From assembly GCA_021780395.1 (NCBI GenBank), contig JAJXYU010000169.1:1-8104 (forward strand): a stretch of 8,104 bases of DNA. Direction: 5' to 3'. Below, in pieces: positions 1 through 6,772 of this stretch. The first letter of the stretch is position 1, and each line of letters begins with the position of its first letter. Source of the DNA: Pseudomonadota bacterium (GTDB lineage Bacteria; Pseudomonadota; Gammaproteobacteria; Steroidobacterales; Steroidobacteraceae). The notes beneath the pieces are model-generated. The model was not told where the DNA came from and did not search any database. It saw only the letters and a list, made by a program, of their open reading frames with translations. The position numbers and the translations under genes were made by a program.

Positions 1-754
1 ACCGCTTGATGATGTGCCAGAACGCCTGCCGCGTCATCCGATCGCCGCGCCGGGTGGGGAACAGGTAGTCGGTCTGGCGTTCGAGGAGGATCTCGAGCCG
101 GGGGCCGGCGCTGAACTGCTGCAGCCAGCCGACGGCCTCGTCGCCGAGCGGAATCAGCCGCTCGCGGTTGCCCTTGCCGACGATGCGCATCACGCCCTGG
201 TTGAGGTTCACCTGGCTGTGCTTCAGGTTCACGAGCTCGGACACGCGCAAGCCCGTCGCGTACAGCACCTCGAGCATCGTGCGATCGCGGTGACCGAGCG
301 GATCGACGACCACGGGCGCCTCGAGCAGCGCTTCGACCTCCGCCTCGGTCAGCGACTTCGGCAGCGAGCGCCCGATCTTCGGCATCGCGATCTGCGCGGT
401 CGGATCCGCCGCGATCGCGCCCTCGCGGATCATGAATCGGTAGAAGCGTCGAAAGCTCGACAGTTGCCGGGCGGTCGAGCGCGGTCTCGAGCCACCCTCG
501 GCGCGCGCGGCGATGAACCCGAGCAACTCGATCCGCGTCGCCTTCAGAAGCGAGCTCTGCCGCGCGTCGAGCCACCGGCCGAGCGCGGTCAGATCCGCGC
601 GATAGGCCGCGAGCGTGTTCGCCGAGAGGCCGCGTTCGGCCCAGACCGCGTCGAGGAAGCGCTGCAGCGCCGGGTCCGCCGCGTCGCGATCCCCCGGCAG
701 TACCGCCGTTCCGGAACTGCGTGTATAAACCGAGCGCTTGAGAGCCGTCGTCAT
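1..754 (-). CDS. xerD: Site-specific tyrosine recombinase XerD (partial, C-terminus beyond left edge)
   Basis: XerD works with XerC at the dif site to resolve chromosome dimers at division. Reading the minus strand from the ATG whose first base is 754 gives 251 codons open to the window edge. Residues about 30-115 form the N-terminal SAM-like core-binding domain, with QRFLDAVWAERGLSANTLAAY close to the Xer consensus. The catalytic domain begins near 'MPKIGRSLPKSLTEAEVEALL'. The first catalytic Arg is visible in 'YATGLRVSEL' (R170) and the beta-hairpin Lys in 'VGKGNRERLIPLG' (K194). Their spacing of 24 matches R148 and K172 of E. coli XerD. The last codons read 'TRQAFWHIIKR', so the HxxR, H/W and nucleophilic Tyr motifs lie off the edge. 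An in-frame ATG at 766 adds four residues; neither start has a strong ribosome binding site. The N-terminus is about 20 residues longer than in E. coli. XerC is the alternative, but the 'MTRQAFWHIIKR' stretch favours XerD. Confidence 0.93.
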   Translation of the reverse strand, partial: MTTALKRSVYTRSSGTAVLPGDRDAADPALQRFLDAVWAERGLSANTLAAYRADLTALGRWLDARQSSLLKATRIELLGFIAARAEGGSRPRSTARQLSSFRRFYRFMIREGAIAADPTAQIAMPKIGRSLPKSLTEAEVEALLEAPVVVDPLGHRDRTMLEVLYATGLRVSELVNLKHSQVNLNQGVMRIVGKGNRERLIPLGDEAVGWLQQFSAGPRLEILLERQTDYLFPTRRGDRMTRQAFWHIIKR

Positions 755-842
755 GGTTTCTCGCATCGTGACACCGCGCCGGCCCCGGGCCGCTGCGGGT
801 TGGACGGCAGTATCGGATCGCCCCGCCACGAGCGACGTGACC

Positions 843-884
843 CGAATCACAATCACCACCCAGTATTAACATAAGGAGACGCAG
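843..884. promoter_or_regulatory. AT-richer intergenic pocket between divergent genes, with a ribosome binding site
   Basis: The 163 bases between xerD (minus) and the acyltransferase (plus) contain the only clearly AT-enriched stretch in this part of the window, about 843-890. It probably holds the divergent promoters, but I cannot place a convincing -35/-10 pair on either strand. The plus strand carries AAGGAGA at 873-879, a near-perfect Shine-Dalgarno sequence. An in-frame TAA at 867-869 limits how far upstream the acyltransferase frame can extend. Confidence 0.35.
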
Positions 885-917
885 ATCACAGTCCGCACCC
901 GCTCCCGCCCGCTGCCG

Positions 918-1598
918 ATGCGCCGCGGCATCTATTCGCTGTACTGCGGGGTCGTGTTCGTCGGACTCGGTCTCGCCACGCTCGTGATCAACGTGTTCGT
1001 GCGCGACGACCACGCGCGCCGGCGGGTCGCCGGCGGAAGCGCCCGGGCATTCCTCAAGGCCGCGCGGATCCCGTTCTCGGTCGAGGGTCTCGAACGCCTG
1101 CCGGGAGAGGCCTGCGTCGTGGTCGCGAACCACGCGAGCTATCTCGACGGGATCGTCGCGATCGCCGCGCTCCCGCCCCATTTCGCGTTCGTGATCAAGC
1201 GCGAGATGGTCCAGGTTCCGCTCGCCGGCTTCCTGCTGCGACGACTGGGCTCCGAGTTCGTCGAGCGCTTCGATCCGCGGCGTGGCGCGGCCGACGCCCG
1301 CCGCGTGGTCAAGCGCGCGACGCGAGGCCAATCCCTGGTGTTCTTCCCCGAAGGCACGTTCACCGAGATCCGGCAGGTCGGCCAGTTCCTGCGCGGCGCG
1401 TTCACGACCGCCGCCCGCGCGGGGATGCCGATCGTCGCGGTCGCGATCCACGGAACGCGCGAGGTGCTGCCCTCGGGAAGCGCGCTGCTGCGCCGCCGGC
1501 CGATCAGGGTCGAGGTGCTCGAGGTGCTGCGCGGTGAGGACGCGCGCGACCGGAGCCGGGAACTGATCGCGGCCGCGATCGGCGAACCCCTCGCCTGA
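918..1598 (+). CDS. PlsC-family 1-acyl-sn-glycerol-3-phosphate (lysophospholipid) acyltransferase
   Basis: This family moves an acyl chain from acyl-ACP or acyl-CoA to a lysophospholipid such as lysophosphatidate at the inner face of the cytoplasmic membrane. The 226 residues start with a short basic segment and a hydrophobic stretch (about 5-28), a likely membrane anchor. They then carry the ordered acyltransferase motifs: the catalytic NHxxxxD box 'NHASYLD' (71-77), an 'FVIKREM' segment typical of the family (91-97), the substrate-binding 'FPEGTF' (143-148, where EGTR is usual) and motif IV 'PIVAVAIHGTREVLPSG' (171-187). The length is normal for PlsC-like enzymes. The first ATG (918) lies 38 bases after the ribosome binding site at 873-879, so translation may begin upstream at ATC 885, adding 11 residues. 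The gene ends 90 bases before the thiolase. The substrate cannot be told from sequence, so I give no plsC symbol. The family call is firm; the exact acceptor is not. Confidence 0.88.
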   Translation: MRRGIYSLYCGVVFVGLGLATLVINVFVRDDHARRRVAGGSARAFLKAARIPFSVEGLERLPGEACVVVANHASYLDGIVAIAALPPHFAFVIKREMVQVPLAGFLLRRLGSEFVERFDPRRGAADARRVVKRATRGQSLVFFPEGTFTEIRQVGQFLRGAFTTAARAGMPIVAVAIHGTREVLPSGSALLRRRPIRVEVLEVLRGEDARDRSRELIAAAIGEPLA

Positions 1599-1640
1599 CC
1601 GCGATGCCCCGCAGACGCCCGTCCCCGGGGCTCTGCCGGT

Positions 1641-1646
1641 TATACT
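1641..1646 (+). promoter_or_regulatory. Candidate -10 element upstream of the thiolase
   Basis: TATACT stands out in an otherwise GC-rich 90-base gap and matches five of six bases of the sigma70 -10 consensus. It would start transcription near 1653 and leave a leader of about 36 bases before the ATG at 1689. No recognisable -35 lies 16-18 bases upstream and there is no TG extension, so this is a single-element call. It would make the thiolase, and possibly the oxidoreductase and zapE, a unit separate from the acyltransferase. Confidence 0.35.
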
Positions 1647-1688
1647 GGGCGGCCGGTCAGTGCCGCCAAATCTGAGGGGGAAGAGCCG

Positions 1689-2870
1689 ATGTCCGCCGAT
1701 CCGATCGTGATTCTCGCTGCACAGCGTACGCCGATGGGCGCGTTCCAGGGCGCGCTCGCCTCCGTGACCGGGCCCCAGCTCGGCGCCGCCGCGATTCGCG
1801 GCGCGGTCGCCGCGGCGCGAATCGATCCGGCCGAGATCGACGAGGTCGTGATGGGCTGCGTGCTCTCCGCGGGGCTCGGGCAGGCTCCGGCACGGCAGGC
1901 GGCACTCGGCGCCGGCGTCCGCGACTCGATCCCGGCGACCACGCTCAACAAGATGTGCGGATCCGGCATGCGGGCCGTGATGAGCGCCGCCGACGCGATC
2001 GCCGCGGGTTCCGCCTCGCTCGTCGTCGCGGGCGGCCTCGAATCGATGACGAATGCACCGTACCTGCTGCCGAAGGCGCGCGCCGGCTACCGGATGGGCC
2101 ATCAGGAAGTCATCGATCACATGTTCTACGACGGACTGCAGAGCCCGTGGGACGGCAAGATGATGGGCGCGTTCGCCGAGGCGACCGCGGAGCGATACGG
2201 CTTTCGACGCGAGGAGCAGGACGCGTTCGCGACCGAGTCGGTGCGCCGCGCACAGGACGCGGTGCGCCGCGGCGCGTTCGCCGCGGAGATCTCGCCGGTC
2301 ACGACGCGCACCCGCGCGGGCGAAGCGACGGTGACCGCGGACGAGACGCCGCACCTGGTCTCGATCGAGAAGATTCCGTCGCTGAAGCCGGCGTTCAAGA
2401 AGGACGGCACGGTCACCGCGGCGAGCTCGTCGAGCATTGCGGACGGCGCGGCGGCGCTCGTGCTCGCCTCGGCGAAGCTCGCGAAGGCGCGCGGCCTCGA
2501 GCCGATCGCGCGGGTCGTCGGCCACGCGAGCTTCGCGCGCGAACCCGAGTGGTTCACGCTCGCCCCGATCGGCGCGATCGGCAAGCTCCTCGACCGGATC
2601 CGCTGGCGGGCGGACGAGGTGGACTTGTTCGAGGTGAACGAGGCGTTCGCGGTCGTGACGATGGCGGCGAACCGCGACCTCGGCCTGGATCCGGCGAAGG
2701 TCAACGTCCACGGCGGCGCGTGCGCGCTCGGACATCCGATCGGCGCGACCGGTGCCCGGATCCTCGCGACCCTGGTGCATGCGCTGCGCGCGCGCGGCGG
2801 GCGTCGCGGCATCGCGAGCCTGTGCATTGGCGGCGGCGAGGCGACCGCGGTCGCCGTCGAAATCGATTGA
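1689..2870 (+). CDS. Acetyl-CoA C-acetyltransferase (thiolase)
   Basis: Thiolases of this type condense two acetyl-CoA to acetoacetyl-CoA or run the reverse cleavage, in beta-oxidation, ketogenic amino acid breakdown or polyhydroxyalkanoate and ketone metabolism. The 393-residue product has the standard length and every catalytic element. The acylated Cys is C90 in 'LNKMCGSGMRAV'. The 'NEAFAV' loop follows near 317-322, and the catalytic His is H349 in 'GGACALGHPIGATGAR'. The second Cys is C379 in 'SLCIGGGEATAVAVE'. These align one residue off C89, H348 and C378 of the Zoogloea biosynthetic thiolase. The ATG is preceded by a purine-rich ribosome binding site (GAGGGGG, 1674-1680). ETF-ubiquinone oxidoreductase follows after 57 bases, which favours a catabolic acyl-CoA role. 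A 3-ketoacyl-CoA thiolase of wider chain length is possible, so atoB or phaA is not assigned. The segment 'VTAASSSSIADG' has Ser where relatives I recall have Asn. Confidence 0.93.
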   Translation: MSADPIVILAAQRTPMGAFQGALASVTGPQLGAAAIRGAVAAARIDPAEIDEVVMGCVLSAGLGQAPARQAALGAGVRDSIPATTLNKMCGSGMRAVMSAADAIAAGSASLVVAGGLESMTNAPYLLPKARAGYRMGHQEVIDHMFYDGLQSPWDGKMMGAFAEATAERYGFRREEQDAFATESVRRAQDAVRRGAFAAEISPVTTRTRAGEATVTADETPHLVSIEKIPSLKPAFKKDGTVTAASSSSIADGAAALVLASAKLAKARGLEPIARVVGHASFAREPEWFTLAPIGAIGKLLDRIRWRADEVDLFEVNEAFAVVTMAANRDLGLDPAKVNVHGGACALGHPIGATGARILATLVHALRARGGRRGIASLCIGGGEATAVAVEID

Positions 2871-2913
2871 ACGCGGACGCGAAGATCCGCAGCACGAATT
2901 TCCGGGGATTACC

Positions 2914-2920
2914 GAGGTGA
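2914..2920 (+). promoter_or_regulatory. Ribosome binding site deciding the ETF-QO start
   Basis: GAGGTGA lies seven bases before the ATG at 2928. This supports that start over the in-frame ATG at 2952 (residue 9), which sits closer to the FAD motif. Confidence 0.6.
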
Positions 2921-2927
2921 CCGTTCG

Positions 2928-4538
2928 ATGAGCGAAACGCAGCGCGACGTGATGGAGTACGAGGTGGCGATCGTCGGCGCCGGCCCCGCGGGCCTCGCGG
3001 CCGCGATCCGGCTGAAGCAGCTGAAGCCCGACATCGGCGTCTGCGTGCTCGAGAAGGGAGCGAGCGTCGGCGCGCACTCGCTGTCCGGCGCGGTCCTTGA
3101 GCCCGCGCCGCTCGACGAGCTGCTGCCGGGATGGCGCGACAAGCCGCCGGCGACCTTCGTGCCCGCGACCCGCGACGAGTTCTGGTGGATGACCCGGCGC
3201 AGGCGCTATCGCCTGCCGACGCCCCCGCAGATGGCGAATCACGGCAATTTCATCCTGTCGCTCGGTCAGCTGACGCCGATCCTCGCGCAAGAGGCCGAAC
3301 GGCTCGGCGTCGACGTGTTCCCGGGTTTCGCCGCCGCCGAAGCGCTGATCGACGACGGCGGCGCGGTGATGGGCGTGCAGATCGGCGACATGGGCGTCGA
3401 GAAGTCCGGAGAGCCGGGACCGAACTACGCGCCGGGACCGCAGATCCACGCGAAGCTCACGATGTTCGCCGAGGGCTGCCGCGGCAGCGCCTCCAAGCAG
3501 ATGATCCGTCGCTACGGACTCGATCGGGGCAAGTCGCCACAGACCTACGGCCTCGGGTTCAAGGAGCTGTGGCAGCTGCCACCCGGTCGGGTCGAACCGG
3601 GGTTGATCCAGCATTCCCTCGGCTGGCCGCTCGACAACCGGACCTACGGAGGCAGCTTCCTCTACCACCTCGACCAGGACCGCGTCTACGTCGGTTTCGT
3701 CGTGGGCCTGGACTACGAGGATCCCCGGATGAAGCCGTTCGAGGCATTCCAGCAGTTCAAGAACCATCCGCTCGTGAAGCCGCTGTTCGCCGGCGGCGAG
3801 ATCCTCTCCGCCGGAGCGCGCACCCTGATCGAGGGCGGCTACCAGTCGGCGCCGATGCTCGAGATGCCCGGCGCGGTGCTGATTGGCGACGCAGGCGGCA
3901 CGCTGAACACGCCGAAGATCAAGGGCATTCATCAGGCGATCCGCTCGGGCGTGACCGCCGCCGAGCACTACGCCGAGACCGGCACCAGCGCGGGCTTCGA
4001 CCGGCGGTGGCGCGAATCGGCCGGCGGCCGCGAGCTGCGCAAGGTCCGCAACGTGCGCCCGGGATTCCGCCGCGGCCTGTGGTTCGGTCTCGCGAACGCC
4101 TCGTTCGAGACGATCACGATGGGCAAGTCGCCGTGGACGCTCGCGAATCACGACGATCATCTCGCGCTGCGCAAGCTCGAGGATTACGCGTCGCCGGACC
4201 GCGGCTGGGGCGAGCGCGAATTGCCGCCCCGCGACCGCCTCGCCGCGATCTTCTTCGCCGCGACCGCGCACGAGGAGAACCAGCCGATCCACCTGCACGT
4301 CGCCGACACCTCGATCTGCTCGACCCGCTGCGCGACCGAGTTCGGCAATCCCTGCACCAATTTCTGTCCGGCGAACGTCTACGAGATGGTCGACGACGGC
4401 GCCGGTGGCCGGAAGCTGCAGATCAATTCGTCGAACTGCGTGCACTGCAAGGCCTGCGACATCAAGGAGCCTTACACCGACCAGATCACCTGGACGACGC
4501 CGGAGGGCGGCTCGGGACCGAATTACCAAGGGCTCTGA
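2928..4538 (+). CDS. Electron transfer flavoprotein-ubiquinone oxidoreductase (ETF-QO)
   Basis: ETF-QO takes electrons from reduced electron transfer flavoprotein, loaded by acyl-CoA and related dehydrogenases, and reduces ubiquinone at the membrane surface. The 536 residues contain an N-terminal FAD dinucleotide fold ('VAIVGAGPAGLAAAIRL', GxGxxG at 17-22). A family segment 'GWPLDNRTYGGSFLYHLDQ' starts at residue 232, in the part that forms the quinone and membrane-facing domain in the mammalian enzyme. A second FAD-contact motif follows, 'LIGDAGGTLNTPKIKGIHQA' (G320, D321). The C-terminus is a single-cluster ferredoxin-like domain. Its likely 4Fe-4S ligands are C480 ('NFCPANVYE') and C504, C507 and C510 ('NCVHCKACDIKEP'), in the same pattern as human ETF-QO. 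Length is normal and nothing is missing. The ETF alpha and beta subunits are not in this window. The thiolase upstream fits fatty or branched-chain acyl-CoA oxidation. Its stop codon lies 10 bases before the zapE start. Confidence 0.96.
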   Translation: MSETQRDVMEYEVAIVGAGPAGLAAAIRLKQLKPDIGVCVLEKGASVGAHSLSGAVLEPAPLDELLPGWRDKPPATFVPATRDEFWWMTRRRRYRLPTPPQMANHGNFILSLGQLTPILAQEAERLGVDVFPGFAAAEALIDDGGAVMGVQIGDMGVEKSGEPGPNYAPGPQIHAKLTMFAEGCRGSASKQMIRRYGLDRGKSPQTYGLGFKELWQLPPGRVEPGLIQHSLGWPLDNRTYGGSFLYHLDQDRVYVGFVVGLDYEDPRMKPFEAFQQFKNHPLVKPLFAGGEILSAGARTLIEGGYQSAPMLEMPGAVLIGDAGGTLNTPKIKGIHQAIRSGVTAAEHYAETGTSAGFDRRWRESAGGRELRKVRNVRPGFRRGLWFGLANASFETITMGKSPWTLANHDDHLALRKLEDYASPDRGWGERELPPRDRLAAIFFAATAHEENQPIHLHVADTSICSTRCATEFGNPCTNFCPANVYEMVDDGAGGRKLQINSSNCVHCKACDIKEPYTDQITWTTPEGGSGPNYQGL

Positions 4539-4548
4539 AGGCGGCGGA

Positions 4549-5646
4549 GTGCGTTCACGGCGCGATGGGGTCGCCGCGCGGCTGGAACGCGAGTTCTCGG
4601 CAGGGCGACTGGAACACGACCGCGGGCAGCTCGCTGCGGCCGCTCGGCTCGACGCGCTCGCGGCCGAGCTCGATCGCCCGGCGCCGGGCTGGCGGCTGCG
4701 GATCGCGCGCCGCTTCGGCCACGCGCGGAGCCCTCGCGGTGTCTACCTGTGGGGCGGGGTCGGCCGGGGCAAGACCCGGCTGATGGACCTGTTCTACGAG
4801 TCGCTCTCCTTCGCCGAGCGCGAACGGGCGCATTTCTACGTATTGATGCGCACCGTCCATGCGCAGTTGCGCGCGATCGGCGAGCGGACCGCACCGCTCG
4901 AACTCGTCGCCGAGCATCTCGCCTCGCGCGCTCGGCTCGTTTGCCTCGACGAGTTCTTCGTCTCCGACATCGGCGACGCGATGCTCCTGTCGGGTTTGCT
5001 CGACGGCCTGTTCCGCCGCGGCGTCACCCTGGTCGCGACCTCGAACCAGCCGCCCCGTGAGCTGTACAAGGACGGATTGCAGCGCGCACGGTTCCTGCCC
5101 GCGATCGACCGGCTGGAGGAGAACCTGGACATCGTCCACCTCGATGGAGCGATCGACTATCGCCTGGCGAGCTTTGCGGGCGAGCGCACCTATTTCGACG
5201 CCGCCGACGCCGGCGCCGGCGCCGCGATGCGGTGCCTGTTCCTGAGTCTCGCGACCTCGGCGCCGACCGGCGCGATCACGCTCGACGTCGGCGGACGGCC
5301 GCTCGCCGCGCGCGACACGGCCCAGGGAATCGCCTGGTTCGAGTTCACCGAGCTGTGCGAGACCGCGCGTGGCGCGAACGACTATCTCGAACTCGCACAC
5401 CGCTACCACACGATCTTCCTGTCCGCGGTGCCCGTGTTGACCGCAGACCGGGACGACGGGGCCCGGCGATTCCTCACCCTGATCGACGCGCTCTACGACC
5501 GCGGCGTGAATCTGGTGCTCTGCGCGGCTGCCGCGCCGGACGCGCTCTACCGCGGCGAGCGGTTGCGCTTCGACTTCGCGCGTGCGACGAGCCGCCTGAT
5601 CGAGATGCAGTCCGAGCGTTACCTCGCGAGCGAGCATCGGGCCTGA
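4549..5646 (+). CDS. zapE: Cell division protein ZapE (AFG1-like P-loop ATPase)
   Basis: ZapE is an ATPase that associates with the Z-ring late in constriction and, in E. coli, destabilises FtsZ polymers; its mitochondrial relatives are AFG1/LACE1. The 365 residues show Walker A 'GGVGRGKT' (69-76, K75), then 'HFYVLMRTVHAQL' matching the ZapE segment after the P-loop. Walker B 'LVCLDEF' lies at 130-136 (D134, E135), and a sensor-like 'VATSNQPPRELYKDGLQR' starts at 162. The C-terminal 'ANDYLELAHRYHTIFL' and 'RFLTLIDALYD' stretches are also typical. E. coli ZapE has 375 residues. The start chosen is GTG 4549, with GAAGG at 4537-4541 as ribosome binding site. The open frame continues 144 bases further up inside ETF-QO, but that part reads as out-of-frame coding sequence. 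Being 10 bases from ETF-QO, it is probably translated from the same mRNA. A short Ala/Gly/Asp-rich stretch near codons 217-224 is a local low-complexity insertion. Confidence 0.94.
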   Translation: MRSRRDGVAARLEREFSAGRLEHDRGQLAAAARLDALAAELDRPAPGWRLRIARRFGHARSPRGVYLWGGVGRGKTRLMDLFYESLSFAERERAHFYVLMRTVHAQLRAIGERTAPLELVAEHLASRARLVCLDEFFVSDIGDAMLLSGLLDGLFRRGVTLVATSNQPPRELYKDGLQRARFLPAIDRLEENLDIVHLDGAIDYRLASFAGERTYFDAADAGAGAAMRCLFLSLATSAPTGAITLDVGGRPLAARDTAQGIAWFEFTELCETARGANDYLELAHRYHTIFLSAVPVLTADRDDGARRFLTLIDALYDRGVNLVLCAAAAPDALYRGERLRFDFARATSRLIEMQSERYLASEHRA

Positions 5647-5676
5647 ACGCGACCGCGAGCACGACGCCCGACGCCC

Positions 5677-5692
5677 TGGCATAATTCGCCGA
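5677..5692 (+). promoter_or_regulatory. Extended -10 promoter abutting the E1 alpha start codon
   Basis: TGG at 5677-5679 followed directly by CATAAT at 5680-5685 has the form of an extended -10 element (TGn plus a five-of-six match to TATAAT) in a GC-rich 45-base gap. The end of the hexamer is six bases before the ATG at 5692, so transcription would begin at or next to the start codon, giving a leaderless mRNA. No Shine-Dalgarno sequence precedes this ATG, which agrees. I see no good -35, which extended -10 promoters can tolerate. Confidence 0.5.
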
Positions 5693-6771
5693 TGCGCACG
5701 GTCGTGGAATTCCGGGTCGAGTACCTGCAGCGCCTCGATCCCGATGGCAACGTGGTCGGCGACCTGCCGGCGTTCGCCCGCGATCCACAGGAGGTGCTCC
5801 GGATGTACCGTGCGATGACGCTCGCGCGGGCATTCGACGCGAAGGCGGTGAACCTGCAACGCACGGGTCAACTCGGCACCTACGCGTCCTGCCTCGGCCA
5901 CGAGGCGACGCACGTCGGGGTCGGCGCGGCGATGCGCGCCGAGGACGTGCTCGCTCCGGTGTATCGCGAGGTCGGCACGCAGCTGTGGCGCGGCGTCACG
6001 ATGCACGAGATCCTGCTGTACTGGGGCGGGGACGAGCGCGGCAACGACTTCTCGGGCCCACGCGCGGACTTTCCGTGGTGCGTGCCGATCGCGACCCAGA
6101 CCCTGCACGCGACGGGTGCGGCGATGGCGTTCAAGATCCGGCGCGAGGCGCGCTGCGCCGTCGCGACCATCGGCGACGGAGGCACCTCCGAAGGGGCGTT
6201 CTACGAGGCCTTGAACGTCGCGGGGGCGCGGGCGTTGCCGGTCGTGTTCGTGGTCGTGAACAACGGCTGGGCGATCTCGATCCCGGTCACCGCGCAGACG
6301 GCGACGCAGACGCTCGCGCAGAAGGCGATCGCCGCCGGCATCCCGGGGTTGCAGGTCGACGGGAACGACGTGTTCGCGGTCCGGGAGGCGATGTCCGCGG
6401 CCCTCGATCGCGCCCGCGGCGGCGGCGGTCCGACGCTCGTCGAAGCGCTGACCTATCGGCTGAGCGATCACACGACCGCGGACGATGCGAGCCGTTACCG
6501 CAGCGCACGCGAGGTCGACGACGCGCGCGCGCTCGAGCCACTGCTGCGCACCCGGCGCTACCTCGAAAAGTCGCTTCACTGGGACGCCGACCGGGAGCGC
6601 GAACTCCTCGCGGAATGCGCGCGGACGATCGACGCGGCCGTCGCGGACTACCTCGCGGCACCGAGGCCGTCGAGCGACGCGATGTTCGACCACTTGTTCG
6701 CGAACCTGCCCGAGCGGATCCGCGAGCAGCGCGTGGCCGCGCGCCGCCATGCCGGGACGCGTGGGCACTGA
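5692..6771 (+). CDS. pdhA: 2-oxo acid dehydrogenase E1 component, alpha subunit (pyruvate dehydrogenase type)
   Basis: The alpha subunit of the heterotetrameric E1 binds thiamine diphosphate with the beta subunit and decarboxylates a 2-oxo acid, passing the acyl group to the E2 lipoyl arm. In the 359 residues the conserved opening 'LARAFDAKAVNLQRTGQLG' starts near 44. It is followed by 'GHEATHVGVGAAM' (69-81), 'APVYREVGTQLWRG' and 'DFSGPRADFPWCVPIATQTL'. The thiamine diphosphate and Mg-binding motif runs from GDG (161-163, 'GDGGTSEGAFYEALNVAG') to NN (190-191). The loop 'YRLSDHTTADDASRYR' (255-270) corresponds to the phosphorylated loop of mitochondrial E1. The length is normal for bacterial PdhA. 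The substrate is uncertain: pyruvate and branched-chain 2-oxo acids are both possible, and the loop looks somewhat like the branched-chain type, so the symbol names the family rather than a proven substrate. The start fits the adjacent extended -10. The beta subunit follows immediately. Confidence 0.92.
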   Translation: MRTVVEFRVEYLQRLDPDGNVVGDLPAFARDPQEVLRMYRAMTLARAFDAKAVNLQRTGQLGTYASCLGHEATHVGVGAAMRAEDVLAPVYREVGTQLWRGVTMHEILLYWGGDERGNDFSGPRADFPWCVPIATQTLHATGAAMAFKIRREARCAVATIGDGGTSEGAFYEALNVAGARALPVVFVVVNNGWAISIPVTAQTATQTLAQKAIAAGIPGLQVDGNDVFAVREAMSAALDRARGGGGPTLVEALTYRLSDHTTADDASRYRSAREVDDARALEPLLRTRRYLEKSLHWDADRERELLAECARTIDAAVADYLAAPRPSSDAMFDHLFANLPERIREQRVAARRHAGTRGH

Positions 6772-6772
6772 C

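Noticed and set aside
780..792. Palindrome CGGCCC-C-GGGCCG upstream of xerD, operator-like
   Set aside because: It is short and pure GC with a one-base centre, and no second copy was seen; chance is likely in this composition.
14..874. A 286-codon open frame on the plus strand opposite xerD
   Set aside because: The minus strand reads as unmistakable XerD with catalytic residues correctly spaced; the plus frame has no recognisable content.
1606..1631. Inverted repeat GCCCCG (1606-1611) and CGGGGC (1626-1631) after the acyltransferase, a possible terminator
   Set aside because: The stem is only six pairs with a 14-base loop and no T-run follows; this is easily expected by chance at this GC content.
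4405..4548. Upstream extension of the zapE frame into ETF-QO
   Set aside because: These codons read as Arg/Ser-rich out-of-frame sequence over the conserved iron-sulfur domain of ETF-QO; GTG 4549 has a ribosome binding site and gives the normal ZapE length.
5198..5228. Short GCCGGC/GACGCC-rich repeat inside zapE
   Set aside because: It is in frame, encodes a brief Ala/Gly/Asp stretch, and is too short and irregular to be a functional repeat array.
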